Positions 1 through 10,611 of a stretch of 64,000 nucleotides of DNA are shown piece after piece. Position numbers and translations under genes: made by a program. The notes beneath the pieces were generated by a model, which ran no database searches, was not told the DNA's origin, and saw nothing but the letters and a program-made list of their open reading frames with translations. Numbering within the stretch: position 1 is the stretch's first letter; every line of letters begins with the position of its first letter. Source of the stretch: Streptomyces mobaraensis. GTDB lineage: Bacteria > Actinomycetota > Actinomycetes > Streptomycetales > Streptomycetaceae. The stretch is from assembly GCF_020099395.1 (NCBI RefSeq), contig NZ_CP083590.1, forward strand, positions 4,526,001 through 4,590,000, in the 5' to 3' direction.

Positions 1-2
1 AG

Positions 3-1217
3 TTCGCGAGCGACCCCTACCCGGCGTACGCCTGGCTCCGCGAGCACGCCCCCGTGCACCGGACCGCCCTGCCGAGCGGGGTGGAGGCGTGGCTGGTGAC
101 CCGGTACGCCGACGCGCGGCAGGCGCTGGCCGACCAGCGGTTGTCGAAGAACCCCGTGCACCACTCCGAGGCCGCGCACGGCAAGGGCAAGGTGGGCATT
201 CCGGGCGAGCGGAGTGCCAACCTCATGACGCACCTGCTCAACATCGACCCCCCGGACCACACCCGCCTCCGCCGTCTGGTCTCCAAGGCGTTCACGCCCC
301 GGCGCGTCGCCGAGTTCGCGCCCCGCGTGCAGGAGCTCACGGACCGGCTCATCGACGGGTTCGCGGAGCGCGGGGAGGCGGACCTCATCCACGAGTTCGC
401 GTTCCCGCTCCCCATCTACGCGATCTGCGACATGCTCGGCGTCCCGCCGGAGGACCAGGACGACTTCCGGGACTGGGCCGGGATGATGATCCGGCACGGT
501 GGCGGCCCGCGCGGCGGAGTGGCCCGTTCCGTGAAGCGGATGCGGACGTACCTCGCGGAGCTGATCCACCGCAAGCGCGAGGACCTCGGTGACGACCTGA
601 TCTCCGGGCTGATCAGGGCCAGCGACCACGGCGAGCACCTCACCGAGAACGAGGCCGCCGCCATGGCCTTCATCCTGCTCTTCGCCGGCTTCGAGACCAC
701 CGTCAACCTCATCGGCAACGGCACGTACGCGCTCCTGCGCAACCCCGGGGAGCGCGAGCGCCTGCAGCGCGCGCTGGCCGCCGGGGACGAGAGCCTGCTG
801 GAGACCGGGGTGGAGGAACTGCTCCGGTACGACGGTCCGGTGGAGCTGGCCACCTGGCGGTTCGCCACCCGGGACCTGACGATCGGCGGGCAGCGCATCG
901 CGGAGGGCGACCCCGTGCTCGTCGTCCTCGCGGCGGCCGACCGGGATCCGGAACGGTTCGCCCAGCCCGACACCCTCGATCTCGCCCGCAGTGACAATCA
1001 GCACCTCGGGTACGGGCACGGCATCCACTACTGCCTCGGGGCGCCGCTGGCGCGGCTGGAGGGCCGGACGGCGCTCGCGACGCTGCTGCGACGCCTTCCC
1101 GACCTGCGGCTTTCCGCTGATCCGGACGATCTGAGGTGGCGTGGCGGGCTCATCATGCGGGGCCTGCGGACCCTGCCCGTGGCTTTCTCGCCGGAGCCCG
1201 GGCAGACGGGCACATGA
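3..1217 (+). CDS. Cytochrome P450 monooxygenase (5' partial)
   Basis: Heme-thiolate monooxygenase, cytosolic, needing ferredoxin partners not seen here. The reading frame is open from the window edge and already reads the usual P450 N-terminal segment (DPYPAYAWLREHAPVHR), so only a few residues are missing; 404 residues are visible against about 400-410 for bacterial P450s. The I-helix reads FAGFETT, the ExxR motif is in EELLRY, and the heme loop is GYGHGIHYCLG with its cysteine ligand near position 1032. By position next to two rpf genes and eno I recall the S. coelicolor counterpart as SCO3099 (CYP107U1, linked to sporulation). That assignment rests on synteny only. The substrate is unknown. 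Confidence 0.93.
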   Translation, partial: FASDPYPAYAWLREHAPVHRTALPSGVEAWLVTRYADARQALADQRLSKNPVHHSEAAHGKGKVGIPGERSANLMTHLLNIDPPDHTRLRRLVSKAFTPRRVAEFAPRVQELTDRLIDGFAERGEADLIHEFAFPLPIYAICDMLGVPPEDQDDFRDWAGMMIRHGGGPRGGVARSVKRMRTYLAELIHRKREDLGDDLISGLIRASDHGEHLTENEAAAMAFILLFAGFETTVNLIGNGTYALLRNPGERERLQRALAAGDESLLETGVEELLRYDGPVELATWRFATRDLTIGGQRIAEGDPVLVVLAAADRDPERFAQPDTLDLARSDNQHLGYGHGIHYCLGAPLARLEGRTALATLLRRLPDLRLSADPDDLRWRGGLIMRGLRTLPVAFSPEPGQTGT

Positions 1218-1368
1218 CTATACGTCAACTTGGCTTGACCGTCTCCCGGCGTTGAACCCGGTGGGTTGTGGCGCCTGAGGGGCGTGGCTATCTTCTGCCG
1301 TCATATTCAGCAGCCACACGATCGGCAGCGGTCAGCAGCCGGTCGGCAGCAATATGAGAGGTGATCGC

Positions 1369-2532
1369 ATGCTCTCCGGGAAAGGCCGACATCGCCGTCC
1401 CCGTCAACTGCCCGCCGTGGTCGTCGCCGCGGGCGTGGCGGGCGCCGGGATCGCCATGCCCCTGCTCGGTGCCACCACCGCCGACGCCGCGGACGCCCCC
1501 ACCTGGGACCGCGTCGCCCAGTGCGAGAGCGGCGGCCTGTGGAGCGCGGACACGGGCAACGGGTTCTACGGCGGACTGCAGCTCACCCCCGACATGTGGA
1601 AGCAGTACGGCGGAACGGAGTTCGCGCCGCGCCCCGACCAGGCCAGCCGCGCCCAGCAGATCGCCGTCGCCCAGCGGATCCTCGACGCCCGCGGCCCGTA
1701 CGCCTGGCCCGCCTGCGCGGTGAAGTCCGACCTGGCCAAGGACGGCCGGGCGCCCGAGGTCAACCCGGGGATGCCGCACGACGCCGTCGAGGGGTCGTCG
1801 CACACGCCGGCTTCCGGAACGTCCGGGAAGACCGATTCCGACCGGTCTCGGGAGACGTCGTCCGACAAGGCCGAGGGCAAGACTGAGGGCAAGGCCGAGG
1901 GCAAGACCGACAAGAAGGCCGACAAGAAGGCCGACGAGAAGGCGTCCGGGAAGGCGTCGGACACCTCCGCCGGGAAGGACGCCGGTGACAAGGGCGGGAA
2001 GGCCGGCGAGCACGGCACCACCGGCACCACCGGCAACTCCGGTACCACCGACGCCTCCGGCAAGCCGGGACAGCCAAAGAAGCCGTCCGGCGAGGACCGC
2101 GACTCGTCCACCGACTCGCCCTCCGGTTCGACCTCCGGCGGCAAGCACCGCAAGCCGGACGGTGATGCCACGGACACCTCGGCCGACAGGCAGAAGGCCG
2201 GCCGGGATGGCGGCGCGGACTCCGGAACGTCCGCCACCGGCACGACGGATGAGCACCCGCGCGCCGGCGCGGACGGCGCCGGCACCGGCAAGCACCGCGC
2301 GGAGCCGTCCGGTTCCGGCGGTGAGCGCGCGTCGCGCGGCGCGGAGCGCGGGCGCGTGGACGCACCCGACGTGCACGACTACACCGTGCGCCCCGGTGAC
2401 AACCTGTCAGAGATCGCGGAACAGCACCGGGTCGAGGGCGGCTGGCACCGCGTGTACCAGGACAACAAAAAGGTCGTGGGCAGCGATCCGGACCTCATTC
2501 ACCCCGGTCAGCAGCTCGAACTGAAGAAGTAG
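1369..2532 (+). CDS. rpfC: Secreted Rpf-like transglycosylase with LysM domain
   Basis: Predicted extracellular peptidoglycan-cleaving enzyme of the resuscitation-promoting-factor type, 387 residues. Residues 1-41 form a signal peptide ending near TTADAAD. Residues about 43-120 are the Rpf fold starting [14 protein letters not shown], whose glutamate in CESGG is the expected catalytic acid. Residues about 125-335 are a low-complexity linker rich in Lys, Glu, Gly, Thr and Ser. The C-terminal 50 residues are a LysM domain (YTVRPGDNLSEIAE). I chose ATG 1369 because GAGAGG sits 7 bases upstream; an in-frame ATG at 1354 would add five residues and lacks a site. The neighbour at 2977 is a paralogue with a shorter linker. 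The symbol is inferred from synteny with SCO3098. Confidence 0.85.
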   Translation: MLSGKGRHRRPRQLPAVVVAAGVAGAGIAMPLLGATTADAADAPTWDRVAQCESGGLWSADTGNGFYGGLQLTPDMWKQYGGTEFAPRPDQASRAQQIAVAQRILDARGPYAWPACAVKSDLAKDGRAPEVNPGMPHDAVEGSSHTPASGTSGKTDSDRSRETSSDKAEGKTEGKAEGKTDKKADKKADEKASGKASDTSAGKDAGDKGGKAGEHGTTGTTGNSGTTDASGKPGQPKKPSGEDRDSSTDSPSGSTSGGKHRKPDGDATDTSADRQKAGRDGGADSGTSATGTTDEHPRAGADGAGTGKHRAEPSGSGGERASRGAERGRVDAPDVHDYTVRPGDNLSEIAEQHRVEGGWHRVYQDNKKVVGSDPDLIHPGQQLELKK

Positions 2533-2757
2533 CGGGGGAGTTCGCGTCGAATGTCCGTTCCGGATGAAAGTGAGACATGGGTCTCGTTGACATCGGCGCG
2601 GAGACGGCTCGTCAGAAACCCGTGAAACCACCCCCACCTGCGGAAACAGTGGGTTCCCCGGGGTGGGTGGCGCAGGCGGTGGCTGAAAAGGAGGGTTTGA
2701 ACCCGTCGGCCGTCTGTGCTTACCGTCGTCATCGCTCGCCATCGCGAGCACCACGGT
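2533..2757 (+). other. Spacer before riboswitch with candidate terminator hairpin
   Basis: No gene is apparent. A GC-rich inverted repeat at about 2630-2672 pairs CCACCCCCACC with GGGGTGGGTGG and may end the upstream rpf transcript. The promoter of the riboswitch transcript should lie in 2670-2757 but I could not fix it. Confidence 0.45.
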
Positions 2758-2960
2758 CGTCACGCCGAATCCTGCCGGCGGCCGGGGGAGTCGTCGCGCA
2801 AGCGCCGTAGGCAGGAGCGGGGGAACCACGGTAGGTCGCCGGAACGGTTCATCGGTCAACGACCGACGTACCGGGACGGCTTGGGGTGAAGCCTGGTGAG
2901 CGCAAGCCACCGGGCCGGGCAACTCACGCCCGAACCCGACAGCTCACCTCGTAGGCGCCG
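2758..2960 (+). ncRNA. ydaO-yuaA type c-di-AMP riboswitch upstream of rpfA
   Basis: The leader of the second rpf gene contains the conserved blocks of the ydaO class in order: GAATCCTGCC near 2767, GCAGGAGCGGGGGAACCA at 2811-2828, TTGGGGTGAAGCCT at 2881-2894, ACTCACGCCCGAACCCG near 2922-2938 and the closing CAGCTCACCTCGTAGGCG at 2940-2957. This RNA binds cyclic di-AMP and in Streptomyces is known to lower expression of the downstream Rpf gene when ligand is present. The element ends about 18 bases before the rpfA start, so it can act by attenuation or by access to the GAGGAAA ribosome site at 2962-2968. The block match is strong; the exact 5' edge is approximate. Confidence 0.93.
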
Positions 2961-2964
2961 GTGA

Positions 2965-5690
<2,726 letters not shown>

Positions 5691-5740
5691 GCCGCACCTG
5701 GCAGTGCGCGTGCGAGGCTGACAAAGCCTCACGCCTCACC

Positions 5741-5783
5741 CCGTCCCCGGCCACGGTCCCGTACCGTGGCCGGGGACGGTTTT
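5741..5783 (+). terminator. Rho-independent terminator after eno
   Basis: Seventeen-base perfect stem, CCGTCCCCGGCCACGGT at 5741-5757 against its complement at 5763-5779, with a five-base loop and TTTT directly after. Confidence 0.85.
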
Positions 5784-5827
5784 GGCATGCGTTCCGGCTT
5801 CGGTGAAGCCGGCAGCGGGGAGGCGAT

Positions 5828-6295
5828 GTGGCGGCGGAACGGTTCTCCACCGCGACCAGGCTCAAGGCGATCGGCTCGGTCCTGGTCCAGGGGCCGGACG
5901 CCCGGGCCCGGCGCACCCGTCCGCCGCGGCGCAGCCGGCTCACCGGCCGCGCGGCGCTGCTGGCGCTCGTCGTCTGCTCGCTGATCGTCGCCCTGGCCTA
6001 CCCCATGCGCCAGTGGGTCACTCAGCGTTCGGACATCGACGACCAGCGGAACCGCTCCGAGCAGGCGAAGGAGCAGGTGAAGCGGTTGCGCGAGGAGAAG
6101 GCGCGGCTGGAGGACCCGGCGTACGTCGAGCGGCTGGCGCGCGAGCACCTGCACTACGTCCGGCCCGGCGAGACCGGCTACACGGTCGTGGACGGCAGCG
6201 GCAACCCGCGGCACCGCCGCGACCAGGGCGCCGCCGACCGGCCGTGGTACGTCAACCTGTGGGACGGCGTGGACACGTCGGACGCCCACCGCTGA
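5828..6295 (+). CDS. divIC: Septum formation initiator protein, DivIC/FtsB family
   Basis: Small bitopic cell-division protein of 155 residues that bridges FtsL and FtsQ in the divisome. The N-terminal 40 residues are cytoplasmic and Arg-rich, residues about 43-60 form one membrane helix (LLALVVCSLIVALAY), and residues about 68-100 form a charged coiled coil (EQAKEQVKRLREEKARLED) followed by the family segment PAYVERLAREHLHYVRPGETGY. The GTG start at 5828 follows GGGGAGG by four bases; an overlapping ATG at 5826 is out of frame. The position between eno and a DUF501 gene is the usual actinobacterial arrangement. Confidence 0.9.
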   Translation: MAAERFSTATRLKAIGSVLVQGPDARARRTRPPRRSRLTGRAALLALVVCSLIVALAYPMRQWVTQRSDIDDQRNRSEQAKEQVKRLREEKARLEDPAYVERLAREHLHYVRPGETGYTVVDGSGNPRHRRDQGAADRPWYVNLWDGVDTSDAHR

Positions 6296-6352
6296 CGCGC
6301 GGCCACTCCCGGCCTCCTTCTCTTGACCCCACCCATCGACACGAGCGAGCAC

Positions 6353-6922
6353 ATGGACACCCCTCCTCCCCAGACCGAGCCCACCCAGCCCACCGACGCG
6401 GACATCGCCGCGTTCAAGGAGCAGCTCGGCCGCCCCCCGCGCGGCCTGCGGGCGATCGCCCACCGCTGCCCCTGCGGCAACCCGGACGTCGTCGAGACCG
6501 CGCCGCGGCTGGAGGACGGCACGCCGTTCCCGACGCTGTACTACCTGACGTGCCCCCGCGCGGCCTCCGCCATCGGCACGCTGGAGGCCGAGGGCGTGAT
6601 GAAGGAGATGAGCGCCCGGCTGCAGAGCGACCCGGAGCTGGCCGCCGCGTACCGCGCCGCGCACGAGGACTACATCCGCCGGCGGGACGCGATCGAGGTG
6701 CTGGAGGGCTTCCCCAGCGCGGGCGGCATGCCGGACCGGGTGAAGTGCCTGCACGTGCTGGTGGGGCACTCGCTGGCGGCCGGTCCCGGCGTCAACCCGC
6801 TGGGTGACGAGACGATCGCGATGCTGCCGGAGTGGTGGCGCAAGGGTCCGTGCGTGACGCCGTGCGGCGCGCAGTCGCCGTCCGACGGCTCCGACGGCTC
6901 CGACGGCTCCGACGAAGAATAG
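6353..6922 (+). CDS. DUF501 domain protein
   Basis: Conserved actinobacterial protein of unknown function, 189 residues from ATG 6353. The DUF501 core starts DIAAFKEQLGRPPRGLRAIAHRCPCG and includes paired cysteines (HRCPCG) and LYYLTCPRAAS, with further cysteines later (VKCLHVL, GPCVTPCG) that could bind metal. The C-terminus is a short SDG repeat made by three copies of the hexamer tccgacggc. A TTG at 6323 would add ten residues, but the first ATG gives the start I remember for relatives; ribosome-site evidence is weak for both. It lies 57 bases after divIC and 12 before ppx, so it is likely co-transcribed. Confidence 0.85.
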   Translation: MDTPPPQTEPTQPTDADIAAFKEQLGRPPRGLRAIAHRCPCGNPDVVETAPRLEDGTPFPTLYYLTCPRAASAIGTLEAEGVMKEMSARLQSDPELAAAYRAAHEDYIRRRDAIEVLEGFPSAGGMPDRVKCLHVLVGHSLAAGPGVNPLGDETIAMLPEWWRKGPCVTPCGAQSPSDGSDGSDGSDEE

Positions 6923-6934
6923 GGAGAACTCCGC

Positions 6935-7909
6935 ATGACCCGCCGTGTTGCCGCGATCGACTGCGGTACGAACTCGATCCGTCTGCTCGTCGCCGATCTC
7001 GACCCCGCCACCGGCGGGTTCAAGGAGCTCGACCGCCGGATGACGATCGTCCGCCTCGGCCAGGGCGTGGACCGCACCGGGCGGTTCGCGCCGGAGGCGC
7101 TGGAGCGGACGTTCGCCGCGTGCCGGGAGTACGCCGAGGTGATCCGGGCGCACGGCGCGGAGCGCGTGCGGTTCGTCGCCACCTCCGCGTCGCGGGACGT
7201 GAGGAACCGCGCGGAGTTCGTGGCCGGCGTCGTGGACATCCTGGGCGTCGAGCCCGAGGTGATCACGGGTGACCTGGAGGCGGAGTTCTCCTTCACCGGC
7301 GCCACCAAGGAACTCACCGGTCGCACGGACCTCGACCGTCCCTTCCTGGTCGTGGACATCGGCGGCGGCTCGACGGAGTTCGTCGTCGGCGACGACCGGG
7401 TACGGGCGGCGCGCAGCGTGGACGTCGGCTGCGTACGGATGACGGAACGTCACCTCGTCGTGGACGGCACGGTCGTGGACCCGCCGTCGCCCGAGCGGAT
7501 CGCCGCCATACGGGCCGACGTCGAGGCCGCCCTCGACCTCGCCGAGCGGACCGTCCCGCTGCGCGAGGCCCGCACGCTCGTCGGCCTGGCCGGCTCGGTC
7601 ACCACGGTGGCGGCCATCGCCCTCGGCCTCCCCGAGTACGACTCGACGGCCATCCACCACGCGCGGATCCCGCTGGCCCGCGTCCGCGAGGTCACGTCCC
7701 GCCTCCTCACCTCCACCCACGAGGAGCGCGCCGCGATCCCCGTGCTGCACCCGGGCCGCGTGGACGTGATCGCGGCGGGCGCGCTCGTCCTCCAGTGCCT
7801 GATGGAGCGGATCGGGGCGGAGGACGTCGTGGTGAGCGAGCACGACATTTTGGACGGCATTGCTTTCAAAACGGCACAAGACGCTGACCAGGACAAACAG
7901 CAGGACTGA
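6935..7909 (+). CDS. ppx: Exopolyphosphatase / pppGpp phosphatase (Ppx/GppA)
   Basis: Hydrolyses inorganic polyphosphate and possibly pppGpp. The 324 residues are the short, single-module actinobacterial form. The two ASKHA phosphate-binding loops are visible: AAIDCGTNSIRLLV at residues 5-18 and VVDIGGGSTEFVVG near residues 140-153. ATG 6935 has AGGGAG eight bases upstream. It is the last gene of the eno-side block; a strong bidirectional hairpin separates it from the convergent accessory operon. Confidence 0.93.
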   Translation: MTRRVAAIDCGTNSIRLLVADLDPATGGFKELDRRMTIVRLGQGVDRTGRFAPEALERTFAACREYAEVIRAHGAERVRFVATSASRDVRNRAEFVAGVVDILGVEPEVITGDLEAEFSFTGATKELTGRTDLDRPFLVVDIGGGSTEFVVGDDRVRAARSVDVGCVRMTERHLVVDGTVVDPPSPERIAAIRADVEAALDLAERTVPLREARTLVGLAGSVTTVAAIALGLPEYDSTAIHHARIPLARVREVTSRLLTSTHEERAAIPVLHPGRVDVIAAGALVLQCLMERIGAEDVVVSEHDILDGIAFKTAQDADQDKQQD

Positions 7910-7942
7910 CCCTGGAATCGGCGTAACAGCAGGGCAGACGAG

Positions 7943-7973
7943 GGCCCCGGTACCGTCCGGTACCGGGGCCTTC
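7943..7973. terminator. Bidirectional terminator between ppx and the accessory operon
   Basis: Perfect 12-base stem, GGCCCCGGTACC at 7943-7954 and GGTACCGGGGCC at 7959-7970, with loop GTCC and ttc after. It lies between two convergent genes and can serve both. Confidence 0.85.
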
Positions 7974-7982
7974 ATCCTTCGA

Positions 7983-9116
7983 TCAGAGCCTCGCGCTCCA
8001 CTTGCCACGGGCGAGGTAGGTCGTGCCGGTGGGTTTGATGATCACCCTTGCGCCGCGCACGGGAAGCTCGCCGGTCATGAGCCAGTCCGTACGGATCGCG
8101 TCGAGCGCGTCCCAGAGGCGGCGGGGGCCGCCCTGGTGGACCGTGGGGGGCGCATCGGGCGTCTTGGCTGCCGCGCGTGCCCAGGATCCGTCTGCGTGCG
8201 CCATCAGGGCCGTTCGGCCGCCGTCGGCTCCTTCTTCGTAGCGGTGTTGGATGCCGGGGGTCGTGATGTCGAGCATGGACGCGAGGTCCCATGCGGAAGC
8301 GACGTCGACGACGGGGTATCGGCCGGTCGTGATCTCGTCTCCGTCGTGGTCGTGGGCGACCATGAGCAGGTTGTCGAGGCCGGGGGGGTAGTCGGGGCCG
8401 GTGCGGGTGTGCATGAAGCCGGCGCGGTCCCACTCGACGCGGCCGAGGGCGCCGCCGTCCTCGGTCTTCTCGGCGGTGACGAGCAGGGAGGTACCGGCGA
8501 TCGTGGTCACGAGTCGTCCGCCGGTCCGCAGCGCGGCGAGCCACGGCGCGGGTACGGGGCGCACGGCGACGGTGGCGACGATGCGGGTGAACTCCCCGGG
8601 GAGCGTTGCCGTGGCGTCCAGGGCTCGGACGGTGGGTCGTAGGCCGGCCTCGTCGAGGCGTTCGCGTGCGGCGTCGACGAGGTAGGCGTCGACGTCGACG
8701 CTGGTGACGCGTGCGTCGCCGAGGCGGCGGGCGGCGAGGGCGGTGCCGTAGCCGGATCCGGTGCCGATGTCGGCGAGGGTGTCGTCGTCGCCGATCCGGG
8801 CGTGCTGGAACATCTGCACGACGAGACTTGGCAACGTCGCGGACGAGGTCGGCAAGCCGGCGGGGTGGTCGTCGGGTTTGGCGTGGTCGGCGTGAAGCGG
8901 GCCGACGCTGGTGATGAGCGAGGTGTCGCTGTAGGCGGCGTTGAGCCACCGCTGCTCGTCGGCGGGTCCGTCGACGAGGGTGCGGCCGGCGGGCCCCTTC
9001 TCCCACCAGCGAGGCACGAAGAGGTGCCGCGGTGTGGTGGCGACGGGGGCGCGCCATCGGGAAGCGGTGTGGGTGACGCGCTCGGCGAGCGCGGTGGCGT
9101 GAGACGTCCAGTCCAC
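7983..9116 (-). CDS. PIMT-like SAM-dependent methyltransferase (peptide-maturase associated type)
   Basis: Class I methyltransferase of the protein-L-isoaspartate O-methyltransferase superfamily, 377 residues. The family substrate segment TSSATLPSLVVQM lies at about 90-102, and the SAM loop LADIGTGSGYG at residues 114-124. The N-terminal segment (residues 30-80, HLFVPRWW to SDTSLITSVGP) and the long C-terminal extension are unlike housekeeping Pcm (about 220 residues). They resemble the methyltransferases found beside ATP-grasp or lanthipeptide peptide-maturation genes. Here the partner is a radical SAM protein. GTG 9116 has GGAG eight bases upstream, and that site overlaps the radical SAM stop codon, which suggests translational coupling. 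The substrate is unknown; an Asp or isoAsp carboxylate is an inference from the family. Confidence 0.82.
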   Translation of the reverse strand: MDWTSHATALAERVTHTASRWRAPVATTPRHLFVPRWWEKGPAGRTLVDGPADEQRWLNAAYSDTSLITSVGPLHADHAKPDDHPAGLPTSSATLPSLVVQMFQHARIGDDDTLADIGTGSGYGTALAARRLGDARVTSVDVDAYLVDAARERLDEAGLRPTVRALDATATLPGEFTRIVATVAVRPVPAPWLAALRTGGRLVTTIAGTSLLVTAEKTEDGGALGRVEWDRAGFMHTRTGPDYPPGLDNLLMVAHDHDGDEITTGRYPVVDVASAWDLASMLDITTPGIQHRYEEGADGGRTALMAHADGSWARAAAKTPDAPPTVHQGGPRRLWDALDAIRTDWLMTGELPVRGARVIIKPTGTTYLARGKWSARL

Positions 9117-9127
9117 GGGGGCGGCTC

Positions 9128-9991
9128 CTACTTCGGGAAGGCGGGGGCGCACGCGGTGGTGTTGGCGGGGTCGCAGTCGTTGGAGTCGTCGGGGGTGCAG
9201 GCGTTGCGGGCATCCGTGACGCGCTCGGCGATCTCTGCCCACCGAGGGCCCGTGAACACGGTAGCGAGGCGGTCCTGTCGCAGGTTCCCGGCGGGGAAGT
9301 TGCGGGAGAGGATGCAGCCGTAGACGTCGCCGTCGGGGGAGATCGCGGCCCGCTGGTGGTAGCAGCGTCCGCACAGCTCGTCGACGGACGGCGCGTCGGC
9401 GGTGGGGCCGGCGGCGCGGCCTACCGCGCGGACGCGGTCGACGCGGATGTGCTGGATGCCGAGGCTGCGCAGTTCGGTCTCGGCCTCGGCGACGCGCTGT
9501 CCGTCGAGGACGTCGACGATGCCGACACGCAGGGGGATACCGCGCCGCAGGGTCTCGACGATGTTCGCTCGGGTGCGGGCGTGACTGCCTCGGCCGCCGG
9601 TGATCTGCTCGTGTTGGACGGGGTCGTCGCTGTAGTAACTGGTGGCGAGCCGGACGCCGTTCCGCTCGAACAGGGACCACAACGACGGCCGGATGTGGGT
9701 GAGGTTCGAGTAGACCTCGACGCCGAGACGTCGGTCGAGAGCGTGCTCGACGAGGGCGGGGAGGTGCGGGTACAGGGTCGGCTCGCCGCCGATGAACTGC
9801 ACCATCGGAATGCCGAGTGCGGCGACCTGGTCGACGGCCGACTTCCAGTCGGCGAGGGTCATCGTGCCATGGGTCTGGCGCGGGCCGGACAGGGTGCAGC
9901 AGTGGCTGCACTCCAGGTCGCACCGGGCGGTGATCTCGAACTCGACCGACAGGATGTCGGTAAGGGGGTGTGCCTGTACGGAGGTTGTCAT
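9128..9991 (-). CDS. Radical SAM protein with short SPASM-like C-terminus
   Basis: Iron-sulfur enzyme of 287 residues. The CxxxCxxC cluster motif is CDLECSHC at residues 24-31, followed by the GGEPTLYP motif of radical SAM enzymes near residue 68. Additional cysteines follow in CGRCYHQ and YGCILSR, then a tail with CTPDDSNDC and TTACAPAFP, which together could bind auxiliary clusters as in SPASM or twitch proteins that act on peptides. A strong CAGGAGGA site precedes ATG 9991. It is the middle gene of an operon: the Nudix-fold gene lies 93 bases upstream and the methyltransferase 11 bases downstream. No precursor peptide was found in the gaps. The substrate is unknown. Confidence 0.85.
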   Translation of the reverse strand: MTTSVQAHPLTDILSVEFEITARCDLECSHCCTLSGPRQTHGTMTLADWKSAVDQVAALGIPMVQFIGGEPTLYPHLPALVEHALDRRLGVEVYSNLTHIRPSLWSLFERNGVRLATSYYSDDPVQHEQITGGRGSHARTRANIVETLRRGIPLRVGIVDVLDGQRVAEAETELRSLGIQHIRVDRVRAVGRAAGPTADAPSVDELCGRCYHQRAAISPDGDVYGCILSRNFPAGNLRQDRLATVFTGPRWAEIAERVTDARNACTPDDSNDCDPANTTACAPAFPK

Positions 9992-10084
9992 GGTTCCTCC
10001 TGTGGCTGGTGGCCGGGCCCGGGTGGTCCGGCCGGGTGGTGGGACTGCTCCGGGCTGTCCCCCGCGGACGCCCGGGCCGTTGCC

Positions 10085-10495
10085 CTAGCCGGTGCCCCTA
10101 AGGGCGTCGTTCGCTTCGACGATGAGTCGGTGCTCGTGGTCGGCGACGCTGCCCTCGGTGATGCCGGGGTAGTCCACGAACGCGTACGCGGTGATGTCCG
10201 AGCGTGCGCTCGGGAGTTTGATACGGGCGATGTCGTCGGGAGTCAGGGGGGCGCACGCGAACAGGAAGGCGGTGGACCGGGCGTTGACCGGCTCCATCCC
10301 GAGCAGGAACCGGGACATGATCCGGACCCGCAAGTCACGCCGGACGTAGTAGGCCATGGCGTGCTGAGCGGTCTCCTCGGGGAGCGCCGGCCCGCCGGGG
10401 AGTCGCCAACCGCCTTCCTCGGTTTTCAGCATGAGAAGGCGCCCGGCGGCGTCGGTGAGGTGAGCGAGGCCCAGGACGTGGGAGGCAGGCGGCAT
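10085..10495 (-). CDS. Nudix-fold protein with degenerate catalytic box
   Basis: A 136-residue protein with a recognisable Nudix beginning (GGWRLPGGPALPEET) but without the hydrolase signature. The canonical pattern needs REUxEE after the spacer; here that position reads AYYVRR, so the metal-binding glutamates are missing. It is probably not an active pyrophosphohydrolase and could act as a binding or accessory protein, which is inference. It is the first gene of the three-gene minus-strand operon with the radical SAM and methyltransferase genes, and divergent from the XRE regulator. GGAAGAG lies upstream of ATG 10495. Confidence 0.75.
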   Translation of the reverse strand: MPPASHVLGLAHLTDAAGRLLMLKTEEGGWRLPGGPALPEETAQHAMAYYVRRDLRVRIMSRFLLGMEPVNARSTAFLFACAPLTPDDIARIKLPSARSDITAYAFVDYPGITEGSVADHEHRLIVEANDALRGTG

Positions 10496-10596
10496 GGCTC
10501 TCTTCCGGTGGGGGGCGGCAGGTGTCCGAGCGGTGCGCTTTCACCATGCCGGTGTGCTGCCGTGCTGATCCACCACCAGGCCGTATACGCCCGCCG

Positions 10597-10611
10597 TATA
10601 TTGCGGCCATG
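10597..10611 (+). promoter_or_regulatory. Candidate -10 box giving a leaderless mRNA for the XRE gene
   Basis: TATATT at 10597-10602 ends six bases before ATG 10609, so transcription would begin at or next to the start codon. There is no ribosome site upstream, which fits a leaderless message. The sequence GTATA occurs twice nearby (10582-10586 and 10596-10600), possibly part of an operator. No clear -35. Confidence 0.45.
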
